Source: an uncultured Clostridia bacterium (GTDB lineage Bacteria; Bacillota; Clostridia; TANB77; CAG-508). Taken from it: 9,054 nucleotides of DNA. Where the stretch lies: the NCBI GenBank assembly GCA_934149155.1, contig CAKPDZ010000053.1, positions 1-9,054 of the forward strand. The letters run 5' to 3'. Each line of letters begins with the position of its first letter. The first letter of the stretch is position 1. The position numbers were made by a program, and so were the translations under genes. Shown here one piece after another: positions 1 through 5,835 of the stretch. Under the pieces are notes generated by a model. That model was given only the letters and a program-made list of their open reading frames with translations. It was not told the origin of the DNA and ran no database searches.

Positions 1-58
1 AGGACGGAATAAAAATACTAGAAAAGATTATATTAGTAAAGAAGGGAAAGAAAAATAT

Positions 59-1558
59 ATGAGAAGAGCAAATAATAAAATTATTGGTGGAATTATATTG
101 GTTGCAATTTTGCTAGTAGCAGTAGGATATGCAGCAATATCAAAGATAGGATTAAATATAGATGGAACCGCAAAATCAGAAACGAGTCAATCGAATTTTA
201 TAGTAGAAATGATAGGGACACCAATAACAAGTGGAGAAGGAACAACAGTTGCTACAATAAACGAAAGTGAAAGAACAGAAGGAACAATGACTGTAAGTGG
301 ACTGACTGCAAAAGGACAAACAGCAATAGCAACATATACAGTAAAAAATAAAAGCCAAGATATATCAGCAGATTTAACAGCAGAGGCAACAAGCACAAAT
401 GAAGAATATTTTGAAGTGCAATGCAGTCTTGATAAAACAACACTAAAAGCCCAAGAAGAAACAACAATGATAGTAAAGGTAAAATTGTTAAAGACGCCAA
501 TAGATGAAACAAAAGAAAATTTAACAACAGAAATAGGAATAAATATTGTAGCAAAGCCAAAACAACCAGGAGAAGAGCTAAATGGAGGAGCGACAACAGT
601 AACAAGTAAGAAACCAACAAATCCGTTTTTACCAAGTGGATTTACAAAAGTAGCAGGAACAAGTTTGAAAAATGGATATACAATACAAGACAGTAATGGA
701 AATCAATATGTATGGGTAGAAGTACCTATGACAGAAGAAGTATATCCAACAGCTGGATTAAGTATAGAAAAATTTACAGAAGACGAATATTCAGCAATAG
801 AAACAGATTTGCACACATACACAAATGATTATAGAAAATCAGGATATGAAGATAAATATTATTCTGATGCCGCAACAGGATTAACAAATGAGCAATACAC
901 AGAATTAAAACAAAAAATGTTAAAAAGTGTATATCAAAATGGAGGATTCTATGTTGGAAAATATGAAACAGGAATAGAAAATGCACCAAAAACATCAGGA
1001 TCATCATCAACAGCGCCAACAGAAATACCAGTAATAAAGCAAAATGCATATCCATACAATTATGTAACATGCAGTCAAGCACAAGCCCTAGCCAATGGTA
1101 TGGAATCAGGAAAATATATAAGTAGTTTAATGTTTGGAGTACAATGGGATTTAGTATTAAAATATTTAGAAACAAAAGGAACAGCACAAGCGGACTTAAC
1201 TGAATATAGTACAAATTGGGGAAATTATTTTGATAATGATTGTAATATAACAAATGAAGATGCAAAATATTCAAATAATTATGGTGAAACATGGACATCT
1301 GGAGCATATGGAACAAAGGATATGGAAATATTATTATCAACAGGAGCAAGTGATACATTTAGTAAACAAGGAATATATGATTTGGCAGGTAATGTATGGG
1401 AATGGACACTAGAAAAAACTTCTGATTCGAGCGGTCCTTGTGTCCCTCGTGGTGGCAGTTGCGGCGACGGTGGCAGCTATGTTCCAGCGGTTGACCGTGG
1501 CGGCGACAGTACGACCAATTACCACGGTACCCTCGGTTTCAGGGTTTCACTTTTCTAA
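59..1558 (+). CDS. Membrane-anchored DGR variable protein with FGE/C-type-lectin-fold C-terminus
   Basis: Predicted surface-displayed ligand-binding protein of 499 aa. Residues 1-6 are basic and 7-27 form one hydrophobic segment ending GYAAIS, like a SipW/TasA-type signal or anchor. Residues ~45-165 look like a Thr/Ser-rich beta-sandwich. A Pro/Thr linker leads to a SUMF1/FGE-type domain at ~195-499 (YVWVEVP at ~219-225, GIYDLAGNVWEWT at 438-450, GFRVSLF at 493-499). Automatic annotation would probably say SUMF1/EgtB/PvdO family nonheme iron enzyme. A binding role is more likely, because in DGR systems this fold displays diversified residues. Codons for residues 456-492 are GC-rich, and those at variable positions all end in C or T, as expected if derived from AAC/AAT template codons. 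The frame is open to the window edge, and the ribosome site before ATG 59 is weak (GAAGGGA, ~11 nt away), so the true start may lie upstream. Confidence 0.87.
   Translation: MRRANNKIIGGIILVAILLVAVGYAAISKIGLNIDGTAKSETSQSNFIVEMIGTPITSGEGTTVATINESERTEGTMTVSGLTAKGQTAIATYTVKNKSQDISADLTAEATSTNEEYFEVQCSLDKTTLKAQEETTMIVKVKLLKTPIDETKENLTTEIGINIVAKPKQPGEELNGGATTVTSKKPTNPFLPSGFTKVAGTSLKNGYTIQDSNGNQYVWVEVPMTEEVYPTAGLSIEKFTEDEYSAIETDLHTYTNDYRKSGYEDKYYSDAATGLTNEQYTELKQKMLKSVYQNGGFYVGKYETGIENAPKTSGSSSTAPTEIPVIKQNAYPYNYVTCSQAQALANGMESGKYISSLMFGVQWDLVLKYLETKGTAQADLTEYSTNWGNYFDNDCNITNEDAKYSNNYGETWTSGAYGTKDMEILLSTGASDTFSKQGIYDLAGNVWEWTLEKTSDSSGPCVPRGGSCGDGGSYVPAVDRGGDSTTNYHGTLGFRVSLF
1424..1558 (+). other. DGR variable region (VR) at the 3' end of the surface-protein gene
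   Basis: The GC content of 1441-1540 is 62% by hand count, against roughly one third in the rest of the gene. Nineteen codons at candidate variable positions (residues 467-471, 473-475, 478-479, 481-484, 487-491) read AGT, TGC, GGC, GAC, GGT, AGC, TAT, GTT, TAC, CAC and so on. All end in C or T, as if made from AAC/AAT by substitution at the adenines only. Interspersed invariant-looking codons encode RGG, PA, R, TT and GFR, which matches the framework of known Clostridia DGR targets. The 3' part (GGTTTCAGGGTTTCAC, near 1534-1549) would be the homing-initiation end. Left and right limits are approximate. The template repeat and reverse transcriptase must lie outside the window. Confidence 0.8.
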
Positions 1559-1735
1559 GTCGTAGACCTGAGTCCTGTACATCTATGAACTAAAATGGGC
1601 TCAAACAAAGAATTAAATGTAAAAATTAGAACGAGAGGAAGACGGGTCGCACATGATGCGGAGCAACAATGTGAGAGTCGTCTCCTCACCGTACTAGTCC
1701 TTACTGAAGGGCTCTCTCTTTATTAAACTTTTTTG
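1559..1735 (+). other. GC-richer structured non-coding region after the variable region
   Basis: No reading frame of note is present. The stretch is markedly less AT-rich than the other intergenic DNA here. A 9-bp stem with one bulged A pairs 1635-1644 with 1679-1687. Inside it, CACAT 1650-1654 can pair with ATGTG 1669-1673, or alternatively CGCA 1648-1651 with TGCG 1657-1660. A second hairpin pairs 1696-1702 with 1707-1713 (loop ACTG), is followed by CTCTCTCTTTATT, and could end the upstream transcript. The role is unknown. It may be a 3' UTR or terminator, or it may belong to the DGR target cassette. No known RNA family was recognised. Confidence 0.45.
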
Positions 1736-1787
1736 TCTAATAATGGGGCTTCACTTTATAGCATAGAACAAAATAAATTGTTTGATT

Positions 1788-1860
1788 GCTTACGCGGTAT
1801 TTCAAAAACAATATATTATTAATTTTCTAGAATACATATAGTTTAGCTGTGAATTGTAAC
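1788..1860 (-). repeat. Remnant (one arm) of a MITE-like element
   Basis: From GCTTACGCGGTATTTC onward, the segment matches the reverse complement of the left arm of the intact element at 5560-5805. It runs through the AATATATTATTAA core and on to AATTGTAAC at 1852-1860, with a few mismatches and one gap. Weaker similarity may continue to about 1890. The partner arm is not visible to the left, so this is a truncated or decayed copy. It sits just upstream of the promoter of the 124-aa gene. Confidence 0.65.
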
Positions 1861-1899
1861 AATAAATTGAAAATTATTTTGATATATTATGTAAAAATA

Positions 1900-1928
1900 T
1901 AGACTTGCACATAGAAATATGATAAAAT
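1900..1928 (+). promoter_or_regulatory. Sigma-A-type promoter for the 124-aa gene
   Basis: A -35 of TAGACT is followed by a 17-nt spacer and TAAAAT, with TG in the extended -10 position (TGATAAAAT). The predicted transcript starts near 1935 and has an ~80-nt leader. The leader contains a 6-bp hairpin (1955-1960 with 1966-1971) before the AGGAGG ribosome site at 1999-2004. Confidence 0.55.
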
Positions 1929-2013
1929 ACAAATGATACTCAATATTTTATTAGTGCAATTTAATATTGCATTAAAGATTTAGTAAAAACTAAAAAACAG
2001 GAGGAAAAAAGAA

Positions 2014-2388
2014 ATGAGTACATATTATAGTGGGTATGCAGGTGAAAACCAGGCAAGGAAAAACTTAGATAGTGTTGCACGGAACACTGTAGCCGAAGAA
2101 AATGGAGGAGTTAATCAGAGATTTTTTAATTCTCGATTTGTTCAAGATAATGACCATAGTATGTCCTTTTTTATAAAGGTATGCAAACATATAGGAAACT
2201 TACCGAACAAAGAAATCAATGAAATGCTCGAGATATTAAAAAAAGATGTTCCTCATGAACCTGGAGAAGTATACCATTTTGATGAAGAGGAAATGTACCA
2301 GGTACTAACTTCACATCCAATTTGTAAAAAGGTATGTGAAAAACAGAAGTACCGAAACTGGCAAGACATAATTCAGAGATTTAGATAG
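2014..2388 (+). CDS. Hypothetical protein, 124 aa, family not recognised
   Basis: Small soluble protein with no signal peptide or membrane segment. The start is well supported, with AGGAGG at 1999-2004 and 9 nt to the ATG. The N-terminal third is polar and Asn/Gly/Arg-rich. Residues ~50-75 (SFFIKVCKHI then NKEINEMLEILKK) look helical, 76-93 are acidic (GEVYHFDEEEM), and the end is basic and aromatic (KYRNWQDIIQRFR). There are three cysteines at 57, 104 and 108, the last two spaced CxxxC beside His101, but no complete zinc-finger pattern. It is monocistronic, between its own promoter and a strong terminator. Codons such as CTC, CGG and CCG make it look slightly less AT-biased than its neighbours, which is compatible with acquisition. 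The function is unknown. Confidence 0.8.
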   Translation: MSTYYSGYAGENQARKNLDSVARNTVAEENGGVNQRFFNSRFVQDNDHSMSFFIKVCKHIGNLPNKEINEMLEILKKDVPHEPGEVYHFDEEEMYQVLTSHPICKKVCEKQKYRNWQDIIQRFR

Positions 2389-2403
2389 TAGTTTTTACTA
2401 GAG

Positions 2404-2433
2404 AGGCTGTTGAGTTAACTCAGCAGTCTTTTT
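2404..2433 (+). terminator. Rho-independent terminator of the 124-aa gene
   Basis: A 13-bp stem pairs 2404-2416 with 2417-2429 around GTTAAC, with two G-T wobbles. The T run starts inside the stem end and continues to 2433. It lies 15 nt after the stop codon. Confidence 0.85.
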
Positions 2434-2497
2434 AAACAAAAAGGAATAAATTACAATAATGATAAAAATATTTTACACTATTTTTTAAAAAATTAAT

Positions 2498-2526
2498 TTG
2501 ACAAATATAAAATAATATGTTATTAT
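2498..2526 (+). promoter_or_regulatory. Near-consensus promoter of a short plus-strand RNA
   Basis: A perfect TTGACA -35 is followed by exactly 17 nt and TATTAT. No gene with a ribosome site follows. The nearest downstream signal is a terminator about 55 nt beyond the -10, so the promoter serves a short RNA. Confidence 0.7.
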
Positions 2527-2532
2527 TTAAAT

Positions 2533-2611
2533 ACAAAATAAATGAACTTTGAATATCACTGTTATTCAAAACATAGTTGTATGTGTACCTGCGAATGCAC
2601 ATACTTTTTTT
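2533..2611 (+). ncRNA. Predicted ~79-nt antisense-type small RNA
   Basis: The ends are set by the promoter at 2498-2526 and the hairpin-plus-T-run at 2579-2611. Its nucleotides 2555-2573 (ATCACTGTTATTCAAAACA) recur exactly at 2760-2778. It is therefore perfectly complementary over 19 nt to the minus-strand transcript there, exactly over that transcript's predicted TTG start. An ATG at 2542 opens 27 Cys-rich codons but has no ribosome site and runs through the terminator, so translation is unlikely. An RNA regulator acting on the convergent transcript is the best reading. This is inferred, not shown. Confidence 0.5.
2555..2573 (+). repeat. 19-bp direct repeat, copy 1
   Basis: ATCACTGTTATTCAAAACA is identical to 2760-2778, 205 bp away. 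Because the two copies are transcribed on opposite strands, the two RNAs are complementary there. Confidence 0.9.
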
Positions 2612-2612
2612 A
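2579..2612 (+). terminator. Terminator of the plus-strand small RNA
   Basis: GTATGTGTA at 2579-2587 pairs with TGCACATAC at 2596-2604 (9 bp, one G-T pair). Seven T residues follow at 2605-2611. Confidence 0.75.
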
Positions 2613-2614
2613 TG

Positions 2615-2645
2615 TAAAAAAATAGAGTAGGCTGCGAACCCCACT
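2615..2645 (-). terminator. Minus-strand terminator of the small-ORF transcript
   Basis: Read on the minus strand, AGTGGG (2645-2640) pairs with CCTACT (2631-2626) around an 8-nt loop. Then comes CTA and seven T residues ending near 2616. It faces the plus-strand terminator four bases away, as expected for two converging units. The stem is short. Confidence 0.5.
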
Positions 2646-2675
2646 TTATCGACTATGTATTGCTACTTATTAGTC

Positions 2676-2774
2676 TTAGCTTTGTTGTTGTTGTGCCTGT
2701 TGTAAGATGAAATTTTTTTCTTTTTCAGATACTAACTGCTCAACTAAATGCAAAATTAAATCACTGTTATTCAA
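2676..2774 (-). CDS. Candidate 32-codon small ORF (TTG start), possible type I toxin-like peptide
   Basis: The frame begins with TTG at 2774-2772, 8 nt after a good ribosome site (AAAGGAAG, 2790-2783). It encodes a 32-residue peptide that starts MNNSDLILHLVEQLVSEKEK and ends in a Gln-rich tail (QQAQQQQS). The N-terminal half can form an amphipathic helix, and codon choice is like that of real genes nearby. It lies between a minus-strand promoter and terminator, and its start region is fully complementary to the small RNA at 2533-2611. That arrangement resembles par/Fst-type antisense-controlled toxins. However, the peptide is less hydrophobic than the usual membrane toxins of that class. A leader ORF or a chance frame are alternatives. 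Confidence 0.33.
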   Translation of the reverse strand: MNNSDLILHLVEQLVSEKEKNFILQQAQQQQS

Positions 2775-2847
2775 AACAATAGCTTCCTTTCCGCCCTTTA
2801 GAAAAGGCTAGCCTTTCTTAGCGTAAGGTTGGTAATATCTTACAACA
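2698..2847. repeat. Inverted repeat flanking the small-ORF unit
   Basis: TGTTGTAAGAT at 2698-2708 is the exact reverse complement of 2837-2847. The flanking TTGTTGTG-like sequence extends the similarity with a short gap. The right arm contains the -10 of the predicted minus-strand promoter. Between the arms, 2803-2816 is the perfect palindrome AAAGGCTAGCCTTT, which would form a hairpin just upstream of the small ORF's ribosome site. Confidence 0.6.
2760..2778 (+). repeat. 19-bp direct repeat, copy 2
   Basis: Identical to 2555-2573. On the minus strand it spans the predicted TTG start codon of the 32-codon ORF. The similarity resumes for TAG after a one-base shift. Confidence 0.9.
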
Positions 2848-2865
2848 AATTCACAACAAAATCAA
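2837..2865 (-). promoter_or_regulatory. Candidate minus-strand promoter of the small-ORF transcript
   Basis: TTGATT (2865-2860) is followed by a 17-nt spacer and TAAGAT (2842-2837). The match is moderate. The predicted start near 2830 gives a ~215-nt RNA reaching the terminator near 2615. Confidence 0.4.
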
Positions 2866-2888
2866 GCGAACAAAATGTGAAATCTTTG

Positions 2889-2917
2889 TTGTAATATAAA
2901 AATTGATATGATAAAAT
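2889..2917 (+). promoter_or_regulatory. Promoter of the GH3 gene
   Basis: TTGTAA is followed by 17 nt and TAAAAT, with an extended TG (TGATAAAAT). The leader is about 20 nt, with GGAG at 2937-2940, 5 nt before the ATG. Confidence 0.6.
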
Positions 2918-2945
2918 TAAGAAAAAATACTATATTGGAGTAGCT

Positions 2946-4037
2946 ATGGAAATAAAAGAATTAACAATAAAAGAAAAAGTAGGGCAAATGGTAATAATAG
3001 GGATGGACACGAACTATGTAACAGATAGGATAAAAAACATGATACAAAACTATAAAATAGGTGGAATAATCTTATATAGAAAAAATTTTTCAACATATCA
3101 AGATATGTTAAAATTAATAAAAGAATTAAAAGATCTTAACAAAGAAAATAAAATACCATTATTTATAGCAATAGATCAAGAAGGTGGAAGGGTAAATAGA
3201 ATGCCCAAAGAAATAAAAAATTTACCAACTGCAAACAAAGTTGCAAGTTTTGGTGGAAGAAATCTAGTAGAGAAATCTGCTGAAATTACAGGAAAGATGT
3301 TGCACGAATCTGGATACAATTTAAACTTTGCACCAGTTTTAGATATTAACAGAACTGAAAAACAACGTGCGGCAATTGGTGATAGAAGTTTTAGTAATGA
3401 TAAAGAAATAGTTGCCGAATGCGGAGTAGCAATGATGAAAGCATTACAAAAGAATAATATTTTATCAGTAGTAAAACATTTTCCTGGACATGGTGCGACT
3501 AAAAAAGATTCACATTATTTTTTGCCAGTAATAAATGTGCCGATGAAAAAAATTGAAAATGAAGATATGTACCCATTTGAACAAGCAATAAAAAATGGAG
3601 TTGATGCAGTGCTAGTAGGTCATTTATTGATAATGGGAGTTACAGGAATTTATCCAGCATCATTATCTAGAAGGTTTATTACTAAATATTTAAGAGCAAA
3701 ATATAGGTATAATGGTTTGGTTGTAACAGATGATTTAAAAATGAGAGCAATTAAATTTTTCTATGGAGCGGATTTAGCTGTTAGGAAAGCATTTGAAGCA
3801 GGAAATGACATTATAGTTTTTAGATTTAATGCAGAGGAAGAGAAAAGAGTATTAAATAAAATTGAGAGTCTTGTACAAACAGGAAAGATAAAAGAGAGTA
3901 GAATTAATAAGAGTGTTAAGAGAATAATTCAGATGAAAGAAAAATATAATATTTTTGATACACAAGAATTTGAAGGTATAAATGTTAAAAAAGTAAATAG
4001 AGAAATAGAAGAAATAAGAAAAATATGCAAAATATAA
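2946..4037 (+). CDS. Glycoside hydrolase family 3 beta-N-acetylglucosaminidase (NagZ-like)
   Basis: This 363-aa protein has no signal peptide, so it should act in the cytoplasm. The length fits a single TIM-barrel NagZ-type GH3 enzyme. Visible landmarks are KVGQMVIIG at 11-19, the substrate-binding DQEGGRV at 77-83, GDRSF at 145-149, and KHFPGHG at 177-183 followed by DSH at 188-190. D188 and H190 correspond to the Asp-His acid/base dyad of this family. VVTDDLKM at ~259-266 carries the predicted nucleophile D262. NagZ-type enzymes remove GlcNAc from peptidoglycan-derived GlcNAc-anhydroMurNAc/MurNAc fragments during wall recycling. Other beta-hexosaminide substrates are possible, and no other recycling genes are adjacent. 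It is transcribed alone from its own promoter to a shared terminator. Its strongly AAA/ATA-biased codons match its neighbours. Confidence 0.9.
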   Translation: MEIKELTIKEKVGQMVIIGMDTNYVTDRIKNMIQNYKIGGIILYRKNFSTYQDMLKLIKELKDLNKENKIPLFIAIDQEGGRVNRMPKEIKNLPTANKVASFGGRNLVEKSAEITGKMLHESGYNLNFAPVLDINRTEKQRAAIGDRSFSNDKEIVAECGVAMMKALQKNNILSVVKHFPGHGATKKDSHYFLPVINVPMKKIENEDMYPFEQAIKNGVDAVLVGHLLIMGVTGIYPASLSRRFITKYLRAKYRYNGLVVTDDLKMRAIKFFYGADLAVRKAFEAGNDIIVFRFNAEEEKRVLNKIESLVQTGKIKESRINKSVKRIIQMKEKYNIFDTQEFEGINVKKVNREIEEIRKICKI

Positions 4038-4080
4038 AAAGTTGTCAAAAGGCTAGTCACCTTTGACAACTTTTGTTTTT
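4037..4080. terminator. Bidirectional terminator between convergent genes
   Basis: AAAAGTTGTCAAA...GG at 4037-4052 pairs with CCTTTGACAACTTTT at 4060-4074 (one bulged A). The T-rich TTGTTTTT follows on the plus strand, and TTTTTATATTTT is read on the minus strand. It serves both the GH3 gene and the aminopeptidase gene. Confidence 0.85.
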
Positions 4081-5464
4081 ATTCTTCCCAGAAAGCTTTA
4101 TAAGTTCTATAAGCTGTATAAATATCAAATTTACTTGTAACTTCATAAGGCGCATGCATTGAAAGTACTGGAACACCGCAATCGATAACATCTACTCCTT
4201 TATTAGCTAAGATGTATGCGATAGTACCTCCACCACCAACATCAACTTTTCCAAGTTCAGAAATTTGATATCTAATATCATTTTTTTCTAAAACTCTTCT
4301 AACCCATGCTACAAATTCTGCATTTGCATCAGATGCACCAGACTTTCCGCGAGCACCAGTATATTTGTTAAGACCAATGCCACGTCCTAAGAATGCAGCA
4401 TTTGTTCTATCAGAAACACTTGCATAAAGTGGATCATATCCAGCATCAACGTCAGCAGATAGCATCCTAGAGAAACAGAATACTTTATCTAATAAATTAG
4501 GTCTGTTTTCTCCTGTTTTATTTAGTAATTCAGAAACAAAGTAATCAAACATATGTGATTCCATACCTGTATTCCCCATACTTCCGATTTCTTCTTTGTC
4601 TGATAATATACAAACAGCAGTTGTTTTTACATTTTCTAAACTCATCATAGCTGATAATGATGTATAAGCACATATTTTATCATCTTGACCATATGCAGCA
4701 ACCATGCTTCCGTCAAAACCTAAAGAACGAGCTTTAAATGCTGGAACGACTTCGATTTCTGAACTTAAGAAATCAGCTTCTGTAATATTGTATTTTTGAT
4801 TTAATATATTTAAAATGTTTAATTTTATTTTTTCGGCACATTTTTCATCATCATATGGAATACTTCCAAGTAAAACAGCTAAATCTTCACCATCGATTCC
4901 GTTTTTTAATTTTTTCTCCATTTGGTCTTGTGCTAAATGTGGTAATAAATCAGTAATTGTAAAGATTGGATCATTATCATCCTCACCAATATTAATTGTA
5001 ACTTTTTCACCATTTGCTTTTACAATAACTCCATGTAAGCTTAGTGGAATTGTTGTCCATTGATATTTTTTAATTCCACCATAATAATGTGTTTTAAAAT
5101 ATGCAAATCCAGTGTCTTCATATAATGGATTTGGTTTTAAATCAAGTCTTGGAGAGTCTATATGTGCACCAACTATTTGAATTCCGTTTTCTAATTTTTC
5201 TGTTCCAATAACAGCTAAATACATACTTTTTTCTCTATTGATAAAATATACTTTATCACCTGGTTGTAATGTTTCGTAAGTAGACAAATCTCTAAAACCA
5301 TTTGATTCTGCTATAGCTTTTGCTGTAACAACAGCTTCTCTCTCTGTTTTTGATTTATTCATAAAGTTCATGTATCCATTGCAGTATGAATAAATTGCTT
5401 CTTTTTCGCGTGTGTCAATTTGTGACCATCCGATTTCTTTTTTGTTAAAAAGTTTTTCTTCCAT
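4079..5464 (-). CDS. M18 family metallo-aminopeptidase
   Basis: Cytoplasmic dizinc aminopeptidase of 461 aa, close to the usual M18 length. M18 enzymes remove N-terminal residues, often Asp/Glu or other unblocked residues, from peptides and assemble as dodecamers. Landmarks, numbered from the chosen start, are GAHIDSPRLDLKP at 99-111 (metal ligand H101), YGGIKKY at 128-134, SLGFDGSMVAAYGQDDKICAY with bridging Asp near 262, SDKEEIGS at 288-295 (E291 catalytic base, E292 ligand), SADVDAG at 336-342 (D338 ligand) and SMHAPYE at 435-441 (H437 ligand). All expected residues are present. The start is taken at 5464 because AGAAAGGA (5480-5473) is 8 nt from that ATG. The ATG three codons upstream (5473) abuts the same site with no spacing. 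Substrate preference cannot be told from sequence. Confidence 0.93.
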   Translation of the reverse strand: MEEKLFNKKEIGWSQIDTREKEAIYSYCNGYMNFMNKSKTEREAVVTAKAIAESNGFRDLSTYETLQPGDKVYFINREKSMYLAVIGTEKLENGIQIVGAHIDSPRLDLKPNPLYEDTGFAYFKTHYYGGIKKYQWTTIPLSLHGVIVKANGEKVTINIGEDDNDPIFTITDLLPHLAQDQMEKKLKNGIDGEDLAVLLGSIPYDDEKCAEKIKLNILNILNQKYNITEADFLSSEIEVVPAFKARSLGFDGSMVAAYGQDDKICAYTSLSAMMSLENVKTTAVCILSDKEEIGSMGNTGMESHMFDYFVSELLNKTGENRPNLLDKVFCFSRMLSADVDAGYDPLYASVSDRTNAAFLGRGIGLNKYTGARGKSGASDANAEFVAWVRRVLEKNDIRYQISELGKVDVGGGGTIAYILANKGVDVIDCGVPVLSMHAPYEVTSKFDIYTAYRTYKAFWEE

Positions 5465-5519
5465 TAAAATCATCCTTTCTTATGTGTTGTTGAAGTATCA
5501 ACTTCTTATATTTTATTGT

Positions 5520-5548
5520 AGTATATCACTTTATGTTTTATTTTTCCA
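5520..5548 (-). promoter_or_regulatory. Promoter of the aminopeptidase gene
   Basis: On the minus strand, TGGAAA (5548-5543) is followed by 17 nt and TATACT (5525-5520), with an extended TG (TGATATACT). The leader carries a 5-bp hairpin (GAAGT/ACTTC) before the ribosome site. A second possible -10 (TATAAT, 5577-5572) lies in the adjacent inverted-repeat element. Confidence 0.5.
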
Positions 5549-5559
5549 TAGATTAAGTA

Positions 5560-5805
5560 AAATATTCAAAAATTATACTTAGTTACAATTTCTAATTTAA
5601 ATACATAGATTTTAGAAAGTTAATAATATATTTTTTTGAAATACCGCGTAAGCGACCAAATGAGCAACGCGAATGCGATATGGAGCAATCAACATATAAT
5701 TTTTAATATGTAGATTGCGACACCAAGGTATAAAAAAATAATATATTATTAACTTTCTAAATATGTTTTATTTGAAGTGTGACTAAGTATAAATTTTGAA
5801 TATTT
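5560..5805. mobile_element. MITE-like element with long inverted arms, no ORF
   Basis: The left arm (5560-5644) and the right arm (5730-5805) are imperfect reverse complements of each other. Each reads AAATATTCAAAA, then TATACTTAGT, then TTTAGAAAGTTAATAATATA, then a T-run, toward ATACC/GGTAT. The AT-rich arms enclose a GC-richer core (ACCGCGTAAGCG...) containing a second hairpin: GCAATC 5685-5690 with GATTGC 5713-5718, and ACATAT with ATATGT inside. There is no coding capacity. A diverged single-arm copy lies at 1788-1860. Size, long inverted arms and multiple copies fit a miniature inverted-repeat transposable element, but no transposase and no clear target duplication are visible. Confidence 0.7.
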
Positions 5806-5835
5806 GTAAAAAATAGGGAAAAAAGGAGGAAAACT

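Noticed and set aside
774..1358. 194-codon minus-strand frame opposite the DGR target
   Set aside because: Leu/His/Ile-rich shadow of the sense coding sequence with no ribosome site. The sense strand has clear domain motifs.
59..1558. True formylglycine-generating or sulfoxide-synthase enzyme
   Set aside because: The fold is shared, but the C-terminal active region is occupied by a hypervariable Asn-codon-derived cassette, and the protein is anchored with an Ig-like stalk. A binding role is more likely.
1631..1690. Group II intron or known structured RNA
   Set aside because: On the minus strand GTGCGACCC faintly recalls an intron 5' end. No domain V-like hairpin, no reverse transcriptase and no plausible 3' end are visible.
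1559..2013. DGR template repeat or accessory gene within the window
   Set aside because: No second copy of the GGTTTCAGGGTTTCAC end or of an AAC-rich version was seen anywhere in the window, and no RT motif (YxDD) occurs in any large frame.
2432..2644. 70-codon minus-strand frame beginning MGFAAYSIF
   Set aside because: It has no ribosome site, covers the plus-strand small RNA, its promoter and terminator, and consists of low-complexity Ile/Phe/Tyr/Asn residues from AT-rich DNA. It shares VLNNSD with the 32-codon ORF only through the 19-bp repeat.
2626..2645. tRNA T-arm look-alike (GGGGTTCGCAG on the minus strand)
   Set aside because: No acceptor, anticodon or D stems can be built around it, and a hairpin with a T run (terminator) explains it better.
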